A stretch of DNA of 64,000 nt from Merluccius polli (Eukaryota > Chordata > Actinopteri > Gadiformes > Merlucciidae), in the NCBI GenBank assembly GCA_030340625.1, contig JAOPHQ010002072.1, forward strand, positions 1-64,000. Direction: 5' to 3'. Positions 23,188 through 36,505 of this stretch are shown one piece after another. A program made the translations under genes and the position numbers. Below the pieces are notes generated by a model. It saw only the letters and a list, made by a program, of their open reading frames with translations, did not search any database and had not been told where the DNA came from. Position 1 is the stretch's first letter. Each line of letters opens with the position of its first letter.

Positions 23188-24077
23188 CTAGAACCTGTGC
23201 CTGCGTGAGGGGGACGTCGCCTGGGGAGGGTCCGCCGGGTCATCCATGGGCAGAACCAGCCGGGTGCCCCGGATTACCAGTTCGTGTTCCCCGAGGGCCA
23301 GCTCCCGGTCCAGGTCGTCAGGCCCCGCGAGGGCCTCTGGGCCCGAGGCGGACCTGTTGTTGCCGTCGGTGCCGTGGACCCCAAACGCATCGGTCCTCAC
23401 AGTGACGTCGGCGTACATGGAGCCGGCACTGGATTCGTTAAAAATGAGGTCCATGTCGTCGTCGTGGAGACGACCTTCGTTCTGATTGGAGGAAAAATAT
23501 CGGAAGCGAGAGACAAGAGGTTACACAAAGTGTATTATTTACACTTTTTATATTGGGTAGTTCACTAACCAACATAACTTTCATTCATCATTCAACTAAC
23601 ATTCTACCACAGACCCAACTTCTATTCTTCTATTATATTATAGCTTTAATTTCCTCAATGTCCTCAACATGAGCTGGCAATCCTAATCTTTCTCAACCTC
23701 AAAAGAAACTTGGGGATAGGTTTGTTCTCACAAGTCTAGGCAAAGTCTGAATATTTTAGCGTTCATCCAGTCATAGATAGTGAGTCATTTAGGTAATTGG
23801 TTAATAAATCAATAGGGCTTATGAATGAGGTCATTGCAAGTGTCAACATAGAGCATTTTTGACAAGGAACATAATCATTCAATTCAATTCACTTTTATTT
23901 GTATAGCACCAATTCATAACAGAAGTTATCTGAGGACACATTTCAAATAGAGCAGGTCTAGACCGAACTCCTTAATAATTATAAAGGATGTGTATGTGCT
24001 TGCGTTGTCTGTCTGTCGTGTGTGTGTGTGTATGTGTGGTGTGCATGAGTGCATGTGTGTGCGTTTGCTTGCGGTTA

Positions 24078-24113
<36 letters not shown>

Positions 24114-25304
24114 AATGTGTATGCATGTGTGTAAATGCCATGCATGGGTGCGCATGCATGCATGAGTGTGCACGTGTGCGTGTGTGTGTGTGTGATTGAG
24201 CACCTACTTCATAGGCCTGCGGGCTGGTGAGGCATCGTGCCAGCGGGCCGCAGCATGCGGGCATAGTGGCAGTCAGCGGCGGTCCGCTATGTGTCAGCAG
24301 GGGCTTCAGGTAGCTGGACGAGAGGGCGTTGAATCAAGGGCTTACAACAAGTGTCCTACCTCAGTAGGGCTTGTACATTGGGACGTCACATCGCAATGAC
24401 CGCCTCCATTTTGGGAGCATATGGGACCATTGGAATGTTAGTTATTATGTTGGTAGTAATGTTTTCTGGTCATTTTCTATTAATTAATCATGAAATTATT
24501 TGTCATTATGGGGAGACATTGTTGTGTTTGAAACTGCCACAGCGTTTCTCATGCCAGACGTGGCAAAACAAAGTTTTCATTAGGTTACGGTATATTTACA
24601 TTGATTTAGGACTTTACACTACAACAACTCTCTGGAGTCCTCTCAATATAGCGGAGTATCCCAACAAAAAATCCAATAATGCATACTGATGTACAAGCCC
24701 TATAGGGCCTACAGTGTAGCAAACACTAACAAATAAAAAGACGTTCTGCTGTGTAAATATCAGCAGACATGTGTGCCAGTGCTAGCAGCCAAGAGGTTGT
24801 TTCCATTCTTTTATCAGACTTAAGGTTCTTTGTTCAACCTTGACCAAGCAAGATAAGATATCTTTAGGGCCAACTGCAACGCAAACCATCCAATGTGTAT
24901 CGCCTGTGTGTACAGTGTGAATGAGTGGTGTACACATGGTCAAAAGGAACAATACGCAACACACAACAGTACATACAAGTAAACCATATTCCAAAATTCT
25001 GAAATAATTGGATTTAAGCCAGGTGGATCAGGAATCACATGTGTGTACATGATGTGAGGTGATTTGCGTAATTCATAATGGCAACGTTAATATCCTGTCC
25101 TTGACCGTAATACAAGAATAACAGTTAGTTGTTAGTTAGCTCGTTAGATATTGTAGTTCAATTTGAGGAAGTGAGCTCTGCATTCCCTACATCCTTGAAT
25201 CCCGGCCTTTCTGTATGCTCTAGTGCCCTCTAGTGTTCACAGCTAAACAAAGCAGCTTTGTTCTAAACAAATTACAGAAAATATGTAGATATGCATCCCT
25301 AAAC

Positions 25305-25335
<31 letters not shown>

Positions 25336-28300
25336 GGATTTCCATCACTTTTTTTTTACATGTGGAATGTACTTCCAGGATGGCAGTACACATACTTAGG
25401 GAAGGATACTTATGGTCAAAGTTGTACCAGATTCTGAAGGGCCAGGCGCTCTCGTGCTTGGTGCTCCTCCACTGAGAGCCATCCGCCATAACCACCTGTT
25501 GATATGAAACGTAATATAATGGCAGATTGTAAGCCGCATTTGTACATGATCTTTGTGGAGCTAGTTCCACATTGCACCACACATTCAACAATCCACTAAA
25601 CAAGTAGATATGTGTAGTGCATTATTTACACATTAGAGAGAACAAGTTTGTCCATAGTTACGTACAGAGCTCTCCTGGTCTGAATCCACACCCACCCTGA
25701 GCAAAGTAAAGCAAAAACAGTGCTCATCAGATAAATGTATTCTGGAAGATGCCATACAAGATCAACCAAACCCACCCAGGGTTTTTGGAGATGGTATAAA
25801 TATGGGCCGGTTAATCCTTTGAAACTAACTGTCTATGAACTAAGGTTCATACCCTTGGTTGTAAAAAGCGTACTACATTCCTGGAAACTGAATGTGAGAT
25901 TAAAATTGCAGAAGGTCATGTCCATCCATGGCGCATTAGACCATGGACGTCTCCAAATCCTGTCCTGAAGTCAAATCCATCATCTGTCTGTGATTTCCCC
26001 ACATACAAGAGCTGCGTTTCATTAGTCGTTCATATATCTTATAGGCAGGGGTGCACATAACTGGTACGCAAGTACGAATGCGCGCCCATAATCAGCGATG
26101 CGTACCGTCACTTGTGCCACTACAGCGCTTTTGCGTACCTCACCATCAGGTCATCAAAATAAAACTACACGTGTATCTTGTACAACTTCTGCGTTTCCCC
26201 ACCTGCAAAAAAAAGGCAAACGGAGCGCTGTGTGCTCTGTGCACCGCGCGCACACTGGAGAACTGCGCAAAATCAGCTGATCGCAACGTCCGTTACTGTG
26301 TGAGACATCCGTTACTCGCTCCGTGGCAGTGACGGACTGGACCCCCGCCGCCAAGAGCGTCGAAACGACGCTACGTGTGGAGTGCGTACCGAACACCATC
26401 TCCTGGTACTCAAATGAGTAACTCACTAAAAAAGTTATGTGCAGCCCTGCTTATAGGTCTGTATAGGCCTACATGTGTATAGATTCACTTGCCTAGTTAG
26501 CAGATAGTTTCTAATGAAAATCTCATTGATAGCGTGATATTTTATTGAAAAATGTCATATTACTATTTGCAGGTAATATTTAGATTCTTGTACTGTTCAG
26601 CTTGTGTGATTTCTTCATTCCCAACATTATCTGTAAAGGCATGGAATAATTGCTGTTTTGCAAAGATCACACACAGAAATGTCTAAATCAGAAACTGATG
26701 CAGCTAATTACCAAGTGACAATGTATTGCAATCATCCACAGACACGCCGTCGCCTCATTAAAAAGCAGTATAGCACTAAGCTTACAACTGGCGGTCGTTC
26801 CATGATACTTTTGGCTGAAAGGGTACAAGAGCAGGTGTGACGTATGCGGTTGTGTAATACCAAGGGCTGAGGGCAAGTGAATGAGGAGAATTGGAACTAC
26901 TAATGAAACACAGCCAAGGTCCCACCACATTTCTGTCAAAAGTCACAGCACTGTTCGCCCCATAGTGCACAGCCCCGCACTTCTTCCTTCTGACTTCTAG
27001 ATGTCTCCCTTGTCGACAGCCCTGAAGACTGGGCCCTTACAGACCTGATGATGTAACCTGGGTGTTCAGCGGAAGTGAGGACACAAAGTAGAGGAACTGG
27101 ACAGTCTTACATCCTTCTACTGACACCATGGTTGGTGTGTAAACCTTGTAGGCATTTGCAGGCACATGTCAGATTTTATAAGGTAGGCTATTTTGGCCGT
27201 TTATCATTTTGAATTTATATTCTTTCGTCACTTTGAGATACTTATTCAACACACAGGACCAAAACATGACATACAAAACATTTAAAATCTGTTTGTCTTC
27301 TAAATGAAAAACACAGAACGCTGAACAAATCGTTTTGAATCGATAACAAAACGTGTATTATAATACAAAGAAAAGTGAAGCTCTAGTTTACTATACAGCT
27401 TACGCCCGCAACCCACTGTCTCCGACGGGGGAGCGTTGCGGCGCCGACGCGGTTCTGTTCTGTCCTCGGCACAGCGCCGTCATACCCCACCAGGAGCATT
27501 TCAGAAGCGGAGCGCTGCGAGGCGGCTGGATTCGCGAGATCACGCGAAAACTGCAAGGTCACGCGAGAATCACGAGATCACGCGTTTATTTGTGGGTGTA
27601 AAAAGAGAACAAACAAACAAACTGGCGCGCATCTGGAGCGAGGCAGAGCGGAGAGCTGCTTCTGGGACACGTCTTGTGGAATCACAAGTACTGACTAGAG
27701 TGGCCTCGATCAGCTTTGAACATGCATCAACTCGCATTACAAAACAATGGTAATAAAGTTTATTCATCTTTTTTGGTTTAATCTCCAGTGGTTTTCTGCT
27801 GAGAGCCGTCATGGACCGCATAAAAAATAGACCCCTTGCTGAAAACTGAAAGCACTCGCCGCTGCCGTACCGCTAGACCCCGCGGCATCGCGTGCAGTGT
27901 GCATGGAACGATCTGCGCTCCCATGTCCAACGCAGGTCCCACAAACGGACAAGCCATCATGTCATCATGTACCAGGGCCCTCATGTATCAACAGTTTGTA
28001 GAAAAGGTTCTAAATCCTATCGTACGCATGACATGTAGAAAGTTTGTACGCACAAAAAAGTTGTGATTAATCAAGCGTTCTTACGCTTGTCGTACGCACC
28101 GGTGCACTATTTCCCTCGATAAATACTGTTCGTTCTAAATCCTCATGCTCGTGCCCAGCTTAGCTCATTACCATACATGTACGCCCATAAATGACCCTAC
28201 ATGGTCACATCCCTTTTAACGCCACGGGAAATGTGTGAATGAATGACAAAATGTTAATAGCCGAATTAAATTGTTGAATAAATTAGAAGAGTGAAAGGGA

Positions 28301-31300
28301 AAATCCAAAGAATAAATAAATAAAATAAATGTATAACATAGTGAAATATAAGCTATTGTCACAGAAGTGTAATCAAAGTAGAGGACACTTCTTGGTACAC
28401 TTTCTGCCGTGCTCTCTGGTCTAAACTAAATAATGTGGCATGGGAGCGAGTGCGGTTTGTCGAATTACCTAATTGATGGGCAATTATCAATCTTACTTGA
28501 TACAATTATTGTATCGGCCTACTTTAGGCATAGGACTACATCCAATGTATCATTAAAAATCACATTACTTCCAGGGGGGAAATTGTATTTGTATAAGTTG
28601 GTCAAAAGCATTATTTCTGGTGATTTTCCTATACCACAGCTTGAGTCACCATGGTAACTGAACTGATAGTATTCTAATCTTGGTATCTGAAACGGAAACT
28701 CTGACTTAACAATTCTGGTCTGCACTTTCAAGAGAAGAAGACACCGCTTCTCTCTGTGTGATCGGTATTTAAAGTTATGTCGATTGTACACGGTACTCCA
28801 TTTTGTAACACAGCCTTACCCTCAATCTCAGAGGGATAAACCTCTGTTCCCCTTAGCCTTGTTCGACTAAATGATTTCACCTGTGTCAATTACACAGCCT
28901 TACGGTATGCTCATGAAGGACAGCATGGGGGTGGTCCCGCCGCCGCAGACCCACACGGTGAAGAAGACGATGAGCAGCGTGGTGGAGAACATCATCTGGC
29001 GAGCGTAGGTCGCAGTGTCACGAATGGAGAGGGCAAAGGTCATGGCCCCGCGCAGACCTGGGGAGCACCGGGTTGGGAAGAACATGCTGGTCATTGGCAT
29101 GCAGTGTAGTACTGTGACACAAATCCTTGGTTTTATGTTCTAATGCTGATAATTACAACTTCGAGTGAGGGTGATGATTCTGTTGATTATTGCCAAATGA
29201 TTATTGGCACTTTATAGGCAAGGCTAGGCAGGGCAGGGCAGGGCAGGGTAGGGCAAGGCAGGGCATGCCATAGTTGGTTTGGACCCTGGGAACAGTACAG
29301 GCCCCAATATACTTACAACAAACCAATTTAGCGTGTTTCCATAGGCTGTCAAACTGCTGTCGAATACTGCGATTTCAACAGGGTACAATATTTTCACTGT
29401 GATGTTTGGACTGTTCTTTTAATGACACCACAAGTTTCCTACCATCTCTGTTTCGTTCTAGTCCCTGCTTGAGCCAAATGTGCATAATGCCTCACAGTCT
29501 CATTTTATACTTTACAGATCCCAAATATGTACAAATACTGACGTAATCATTCACGCGGTATTGTCAACCAACTGCAGGCAGCATTGGTTGACAATATTTC
29601 GACTGAGCACCCGTCCCTGATCACCTGAGGGAGCTCTACTGAGTTTGTGTTGGGAGTTTTGAGTCATACAAGTCTTGTTCGTATCCTCACAGCTGCACCC
29701 TGTCCTTGATACTCCTTTACTCAAAACTGTGTGTAAAGCGTTGTTGATTGTGATTTACTGCTTTGCAAATGGGGTCAATGAGTCAACGCTGGAAAGCAGT
29801 AGTAGCAAAGCAGATTCAAAACACCCAAAATGCTAGACTTAAAGAAAGCAAACGGATCAATAAGGCCTCGACTTCGTCGTCAGTCCATCTGTCGTATGCC
29901 TACTTCTCCATGTTGATGTGTAAACAAAAAAACGTTGGTCTTTTGTATCCTGTAACTCTTGTATCCTGTTTTATCCCTTGTGAAACTTGGTGGCTGCCTG
30001 CATCGTGATTCCCAAGCTCCCAAGCTCAACCAATGCTGCTGTTTACAGAGACAAGCCTGAACCTGAGACTCAGCCACAGTAGAACGACAGGCTAGAATCT
30101 GCGCACAACGGTTTGTAAAACAGAAGCATATGATTAGAGATGTATTTCTGTACTACTGACATCAAGGCTTATCATTAATGAGCAGTGTCTTCACAGTACC
30201 TGCGAACATCATGACGTGCTGGAAGTTGGAGCGGATCTTGTGTTTGCGACCCAGGTTGAGCAGGAAGGACAGAGGGTAGATGTTTGCCGCCCGGCCCAGG
30301 AACACTGCCACCTACACGACGGTCAAGTAAAGTCAAGGGGCACAACCACACACACACACACACGCACCAGGGGCCCGTTCAAGTAGCAGGTTAGGATATC
30401 TTTAAACTTAAAGAGCTCTGAATAAAGCCAGCGCTTCAGAACAGCTGATTTCAATCTTGAACGATTTCACTCGATCTCGGATAGGTTGAACCTGAAAAAT
30501 GCACGTTGGTGACAGGCTTCAAGAGCCATCATCTGCCGCACCCTGAAAATGTGATCGATCAGGGACTTCCCAGGCCTCATTGCTATTTCAGTGCTTTTAT
30601 TGGTTGAAGCCTAATCGCTTCATTTGCACTACGTCACCATGGAAAGGCTTGCCAGACAGACATTTTACTTAATAAAAATAACAAAACGTGTATTATAATA
30701 GTAGTAGTATTAGTAGGCCTATATTCAACTAGTTTTTGAAGAAAAGTAAAGCTCTAGTTCACTATACAGATTACTGTAGTGAAATGCTTTGAACATGCAA
30801 CAATTCGCATTACAAAACAATGTTGATAAAATGTATTAATCTTTTTTGGTTTTATGCTGCGAGCTGCTGTGGAGCACGTCACAAATAGATCATCATGGAG
30901 AAAACCAAACAGCGGCTCGGCATGCAGAGTGCAAGGAACGATCTGCGCTTAAATAGTTTACTGTAGGCATAATGTTTATATTGACTCATCCAGTGCCCCC
31001 CCTGAATATAGGGTATATTGTTTCTTTAAAAAAGTACACATTAAAACGTAGTATAGTAAATTATGTATAAACTCTTATACTAAATCTGTGCTTTCTTATA
31101 TAAAGTACAGATTCAGTAACTTCTACTCCAATGTATGCCATATAAGTCCACTACAACTGTTGACAGTACAGCCGCACAGTGCACTTGACAACGCTACACC
31201 CCATGGTAAAAACACGTCAGTCTTGTGTGTGTGTGTGTGTGTGTATGTGTGTGTGTGTATATGACCAAAGGATACAAAGGCTCCTATGATGAAGAGTGGG

Positions 31301-31828
31301 TTGAAAACGTGAGACTGGAAGGAGAACAGCGTCAGGCCCATGTAGGAGAAGATGAAGTTCTCCGCCAGGAAGTTCAGCAACTCAAACAGCTGGGAGAAAA
31401 AAAACAGACGTGAACATGGTTTGCCAAATCAAAGTACCATCAAAATACATACATACAGTTAGTGTTTATAACACCAATAATAACAACAGCATCACAACAA
31501 GTGACAGAACAGTGATGGCGTTCTGAAGAGTTTTAGTTGTTGGTGAGTTTGGAGAATTTTAATTCAATTATTCATTTTAAACACGTGTTAATGAACAAAC
31601 GGAAGCAAACATTGAGCCAACCTTTGGAAATCACCATGAATCCAAAAATATGTTCTGCATGTCTGTGTGCATATCCATGTGTGTGTGTGTGTGTGTGTGT
31701 GTGTTACCTGCTTGGTTCTCTCCTGGGACTCAGGTGAGAGATTATTATAGGTGTAATGAGCCTGAGTGATTCCACAGAACAGAACGGCCACCACACCTGA
31801 GGGAGAAGATAAGTGTCATGAAAACGTG

Positions 31829-31893
<65 letters not shown>

Positions 31894-33024
31894 ATCAAGT
31901 GCACAGGTAGGTACCTGTGAACCCACAGGCTTCAGCCAATAGGAAGGTACTCCAGGACATGAGAAAGAATAGAGCTGTCTCTAGCAATGGGAAGTCCCTC
32001 AGTTTGGTGAATTTGGTCACGTGACTGGAAACAGGAAGTTAAGGGAGCAGCACATTTGTGTACAGATCAATCTATAGGCCTTGCGGCTCACGATAGATAG
32101 CAAATATTTTAAACCACACCCACCCACACTTTAGAAAAAAGGGGTGGCACTAGTAGTACCATTAGTATTGTGCTTGTAATAATAATATTTTTTTTTTGCA
32201 AAAAGGATATCAGGGCGGTCATGACGCCGGTGGCCACCCCAAGCAGAAAGGAACCGCTGAACACCGCCAAGAACACGCCAAAGGACTTCAACATGGCCAT
32301 GGCCTCGAAGCTGTGGCTGTTGTCCCCCGTCGGCTGGTAGGACACGATGGAGCTGTAGGCGGGAAGGTGGAGGAGGGACGGAGGAAGAGAAGATTGGACA
32401 GAGAGAGAGAAGAAGAAAAAAACAAGAGACACAAACAGAACACACAGAGAAAGCAAACAAAACGTGTACAAAACACACACATAAACACACACACACACAC
32501 ACACACGGAAAAAGGCAGTGAGAAAGAGTGGAGGAAGGCAGTCGCGAATAATTGCTTCGCTACAAACAAGAAAAACTAAAATAGACAGTTTTTCTGTCCT
32601 TGAGAAAAATGCCAAGTCAAGCGTCAAAAACAACAACAACAACTACCAAACTCCCATCCCTTGTTGATGTTGATGCAGTTTTAACTACATAGAAGGGGGG
32701 TGCACTTGGGGTATGTGGAGTTTGGAGTTGTCCTTTCTTTTTGTTGGAGATGATACAAGGGGAGGAAGTGGGGATTGGGCATGCTAATGGCCGTGTTCAC
32801 GCCTCCGTGTCTATTTCTTTGGAGGGAAATCCATTGCTGAATGTTGCTCTGGTGCATTCTTCACATCCCACTGTCTTTTGGGGAAACAAACCAAGGTCAA
32901 AGAACGCCTATCTGTGCAAATGTCTCTCACAAAGAAACTAAATCTTGTGGCAAAGATTGCAAAATGTCATTCAGGATCCATCCATGCCCTTTAACATCAG
33001 AATGAGCCTGTGAGCCCCCCCCCA

Positions 33025-33056
<32 letters not shown>

Positions 33057-36000
33057 TTAACAAAGCCAGCAGTTCATTATTTTACTGCATTTCCTGAGTT
33101 TGGTACTCATGGCATTTAAAACACATTTGTCGGATCTGAATGACACTTGTATGAACATGCCACACTTGTGTGGATATAAGATGAACCAGTTTGTTTTGAT
33201 CCAGCTCCCAATAGGGCAGGCGTGAACACAAAGCCTTCTGATCTCATCACATAAATGAAAGAAATACTGTGCACTAGAATCACTAGATCAGCTACCAGGA
33301 GGACCAACCCAAACAACCACTGTCACAAGTTTGCTTATAGAGTGGTGCAGGAATGAGTCCTAAAACCCGGAAGTCCAGATGCATTTTGGCACTTCCGGTT
33401 CCCTTGTCTCGAAGTCAATGGGTTTTTTGAATGGGTTTTGGGTTTGATGCCTGAAATAAGGTCTGTGGTTAACACAAGCTTTAGAGATTTACACGTTTTG
33501 TTTTACGACATAAGATACGTCAGTAAATACCTCACTCATGAATTTTGAAGCTTTTACGTGTGTTAAAAAAATTCTGGCGATTGCATTTACGCTTCAAAAG
33601 TCATAAAAGTAGTGTTCATTGGTGAAGATTATCTTGCTTAACAAAACGTGTGAGTATCATAAACTTGTGTTTGCCACAGAGCTTATTTTCTGCAATAATC
33701 CAAAATCCAATGGGAAAAACCCATTGGCTTGTTGTCAAGGGAACCCAGGGAGATGCTGACTTCCGGGTCGGCCTACAAGAAAACGTCATCCCTGCACCAC
33801 TCTATTAAGGCCCGACACACCCTGAACATGTATCTGAACATAAATAGCCAAATCACTGGAATCTGTGATTTTCTGGCTGTTGACCTTTACATATGGGACA
33901 TGGAGCTGTCGTGGAAAGTACTAAAACATATACAAGTGTCAAGCTCAAGTATAAGGTCTTTTCTGAACAAATATCCAAATGTTTGTTTGTTCTATATGGC
34001 TGTTCACAGTTTTCTGCTAAGCATATTTTAATTTTTCAAGTAAAATTTCTCGTGACATTAGAAAGATTGAATTCAGTTCTGTTTCTTTGGTACCTAGTTG
34101 AGCTCCTGCAAGCCTTTCCTGTTCTACATGTGACTGCAGGGAGGGGAAAAGTAGCATCCAAAGCATTCCAAAACCAACTTGCAGTGCAAATATTCAAATA
34201 TCTGAATATTTGGGCCACGCCCAGACTTCACGTGAACATCATATCCACAGTACGGCATGACAGAGATGTGACCGTCTTAGGGGCATTACTGATTTCTAGC
34301 CAAGGAGGAAACTGGGGCTACATGCTCAAGTCAAACGAAATCCTGCATGCTAGTGTCACACACTGGGCTGCATTCTAAAGGATCACTATATGGCTGCTTT
34401 CTAACATCCCAGCAAAACAAAATGGAAACCAATGGGGACTACAGGTACTAATGGGGATCGAAACCAAAGCATTGCGGCCCTAACCCCTGCCCACCGCCCA
34501 ACCACCAACCGGGGCACGGCTGTCTGGTTCCCTCCCAGCCAGGCGTCCTCTGTCTGGGGCCAGGCGGTGCCATTGTCCCCCCAGGAAGAGGAGGACCGCA
34601 CTGCACCCGCACGTGTTGTGACATGCCGGGCCTGCTTCTCGAACCGCAAGAGAACACTGCATGCACACATACGTACGTACGTACATACATACGGGTTGTT
34701 GATGACACACAAGACAGGATGGTTGTAGCATGGCAGGAAGTGAAATGAAAACCACACCGGGGTTAGTGAGGTTAATGTTGGTTCTGTTAACCTAACATAG
34801 TCGGTTAACAATATATAATAACTGTGTGTTCAGTGGTGAGACAGTAGCAGACAAATGGGTTTTTAAGTATCTGTAAATCTGTAGCGGTACCCTTTAAGGC
34901 TGTCATTACTTGACATTACTTCACAATCCTACACTAGACAGTTCAGTTTTTTGACCTCTGGACATTGAGCCCTGAACACACAAAGCTTAAGACAGTAAAA
35001 AACATAACAACAACAACACACAACCAGTGTAGAAGGGCAAGAAGTGATTCAGAGAAGTGAAAAAAGTGGAAACCAGCTTCACTGACGCATGGGTGATGCA
35101 GGTAGTTCTGGTACAGACTGATTAGAGAAGCAATGGGGCCGTGTCTTTTAGCGACTATATTCTCTCTGCTTTAGTGGCATGGATTCTGTGTTGTGTTAAT
35201 CACTCAGGCATACCGGCAGATTAGTGACTTGGTTTGTTAATTGTAAACTTGTTGTTCACTCAGTAGGTGGTTTAGAGAGGAAGAGGTTCATTCAAAGCCT
35301 CGTGGGAGAATATATACGATGTGATGTGCCAACAAATAAAATGTGCTTTGCCTTTGAAAGTTGTTGACTTCTTCAAATAAGTACATCAATACACCTACAA
35401 TATGAATTCAAATAAATGTTGTATTTGTGGCTCATTTACAATGTGTGTTTGTTCTGTAATATGTATGATCTCTTCATGAATATGTTTTAACACCAGGGTC
35501 ATGATTCAAGAAGCTGGACTTCCAGGTTAACCGGATATAAGTCAGCATTCAGGGGAAGCCAGAATTTTCAGTTTTAGATACCAAGATTTTATTAGACTAT
35601 TTTGAGTTCAGTTACCATGCTGACTAATGCTGTGAGCCTAACCTGGAGCAAACCTGGTACATAGTAGGTTAGCTCCGAGATAACCCCACACATGGCAGCA
35701 GTGGCGATTTCTTTCTATCGTCTCATTGGTTTAGATAATGGCAACAAACAACTTTATATGGTTACATCCAAATCTATTGTATTCCAAGCATTATTCCTCC
35801 TTGTTAGTATTTTTACCTTAACAAACTTAACATGCCTTAATTGAACTAATAGGTGATTTCTATACTTAGGCATACACACTTAATAAAAGTGTTCACCCAT
35901 GCCTACAGTAGACTATTTAAGCAGTGATCTGCTGAATGATGACATGATGGCTTGTCCCTTTGTGGGACCTGCGTTGGACATGGGAGCGCAGATCGTTCCT

Positions 36001-36474
36001 TACACGCTGCACGCCGAGCCGCAGGGTCTAGCGGTACAGCAGCGGTGCATGCTTTTTGGGTTTCGGTGTGGACTCTAGTTTTTATGTGCTTCGTGACGGC
36101 TCGCAGCAGAAAACCAGCGGCGATTACACCAAAAAATATTCATAAACTCTATTAACATTGTTTTGTAATGTGAATTGATGCATGTTCAAAGTATTTCACT
36201 ACATTAAACTGTATTAAACTAGAGCTTCACTTTTCTTAAAAAATAAATAGATTAAAGAGGCTGTAGACAACTTTTCAACTTTTCCCACCCAGTGGACCCC
36301 AGAAAAGGGGAACACTTTTTATAGTCACAATATTATAATCATCAACAATCCATGTGCAAACTTATGTAAAATATATTTACTGACATTGATTTATAAAAAT
36401 AATGATACTACTACCACTAATAATTATTATAATAATAATATCAAATTATATATTATATAAATAAAGTACAGTGT

Positions 36475-36505
<31 letters not shown>

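Larger units (their letters stand above)
30312..31275 (-). other. slc9a6 intron 10, U12-type GT-AG intron
   Basis: The donor is TTT|GTATCCTTTGG, an exact match to the U12 5' splice-site core, and the branch point at 30322-30330 is close to the acceptor. There is no ordinary polypyrimidine tract. Both features together indicate the minor spliceosome. Splicing here gives the continuous protein GAFVAVFLGRAANIYPLS. Confidence 0.8.

Noticed and set aside
33893..34378. 161-aa plus-strand frame in slc9a6 intron 6
   Set aside because: No recognisable domain, composition like the intron, and it lacks splice or promoter context.
34448..34755. GC-rich open frames on both strands in slc9a6 intron 6
   Set aside because: No homology recognised and no frame with flanking splice sites that fits slc9a6. 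It includes a GGTTTCGATCCCC box-B-like word, so it is more likely a retroposon fragment, which I could not define.
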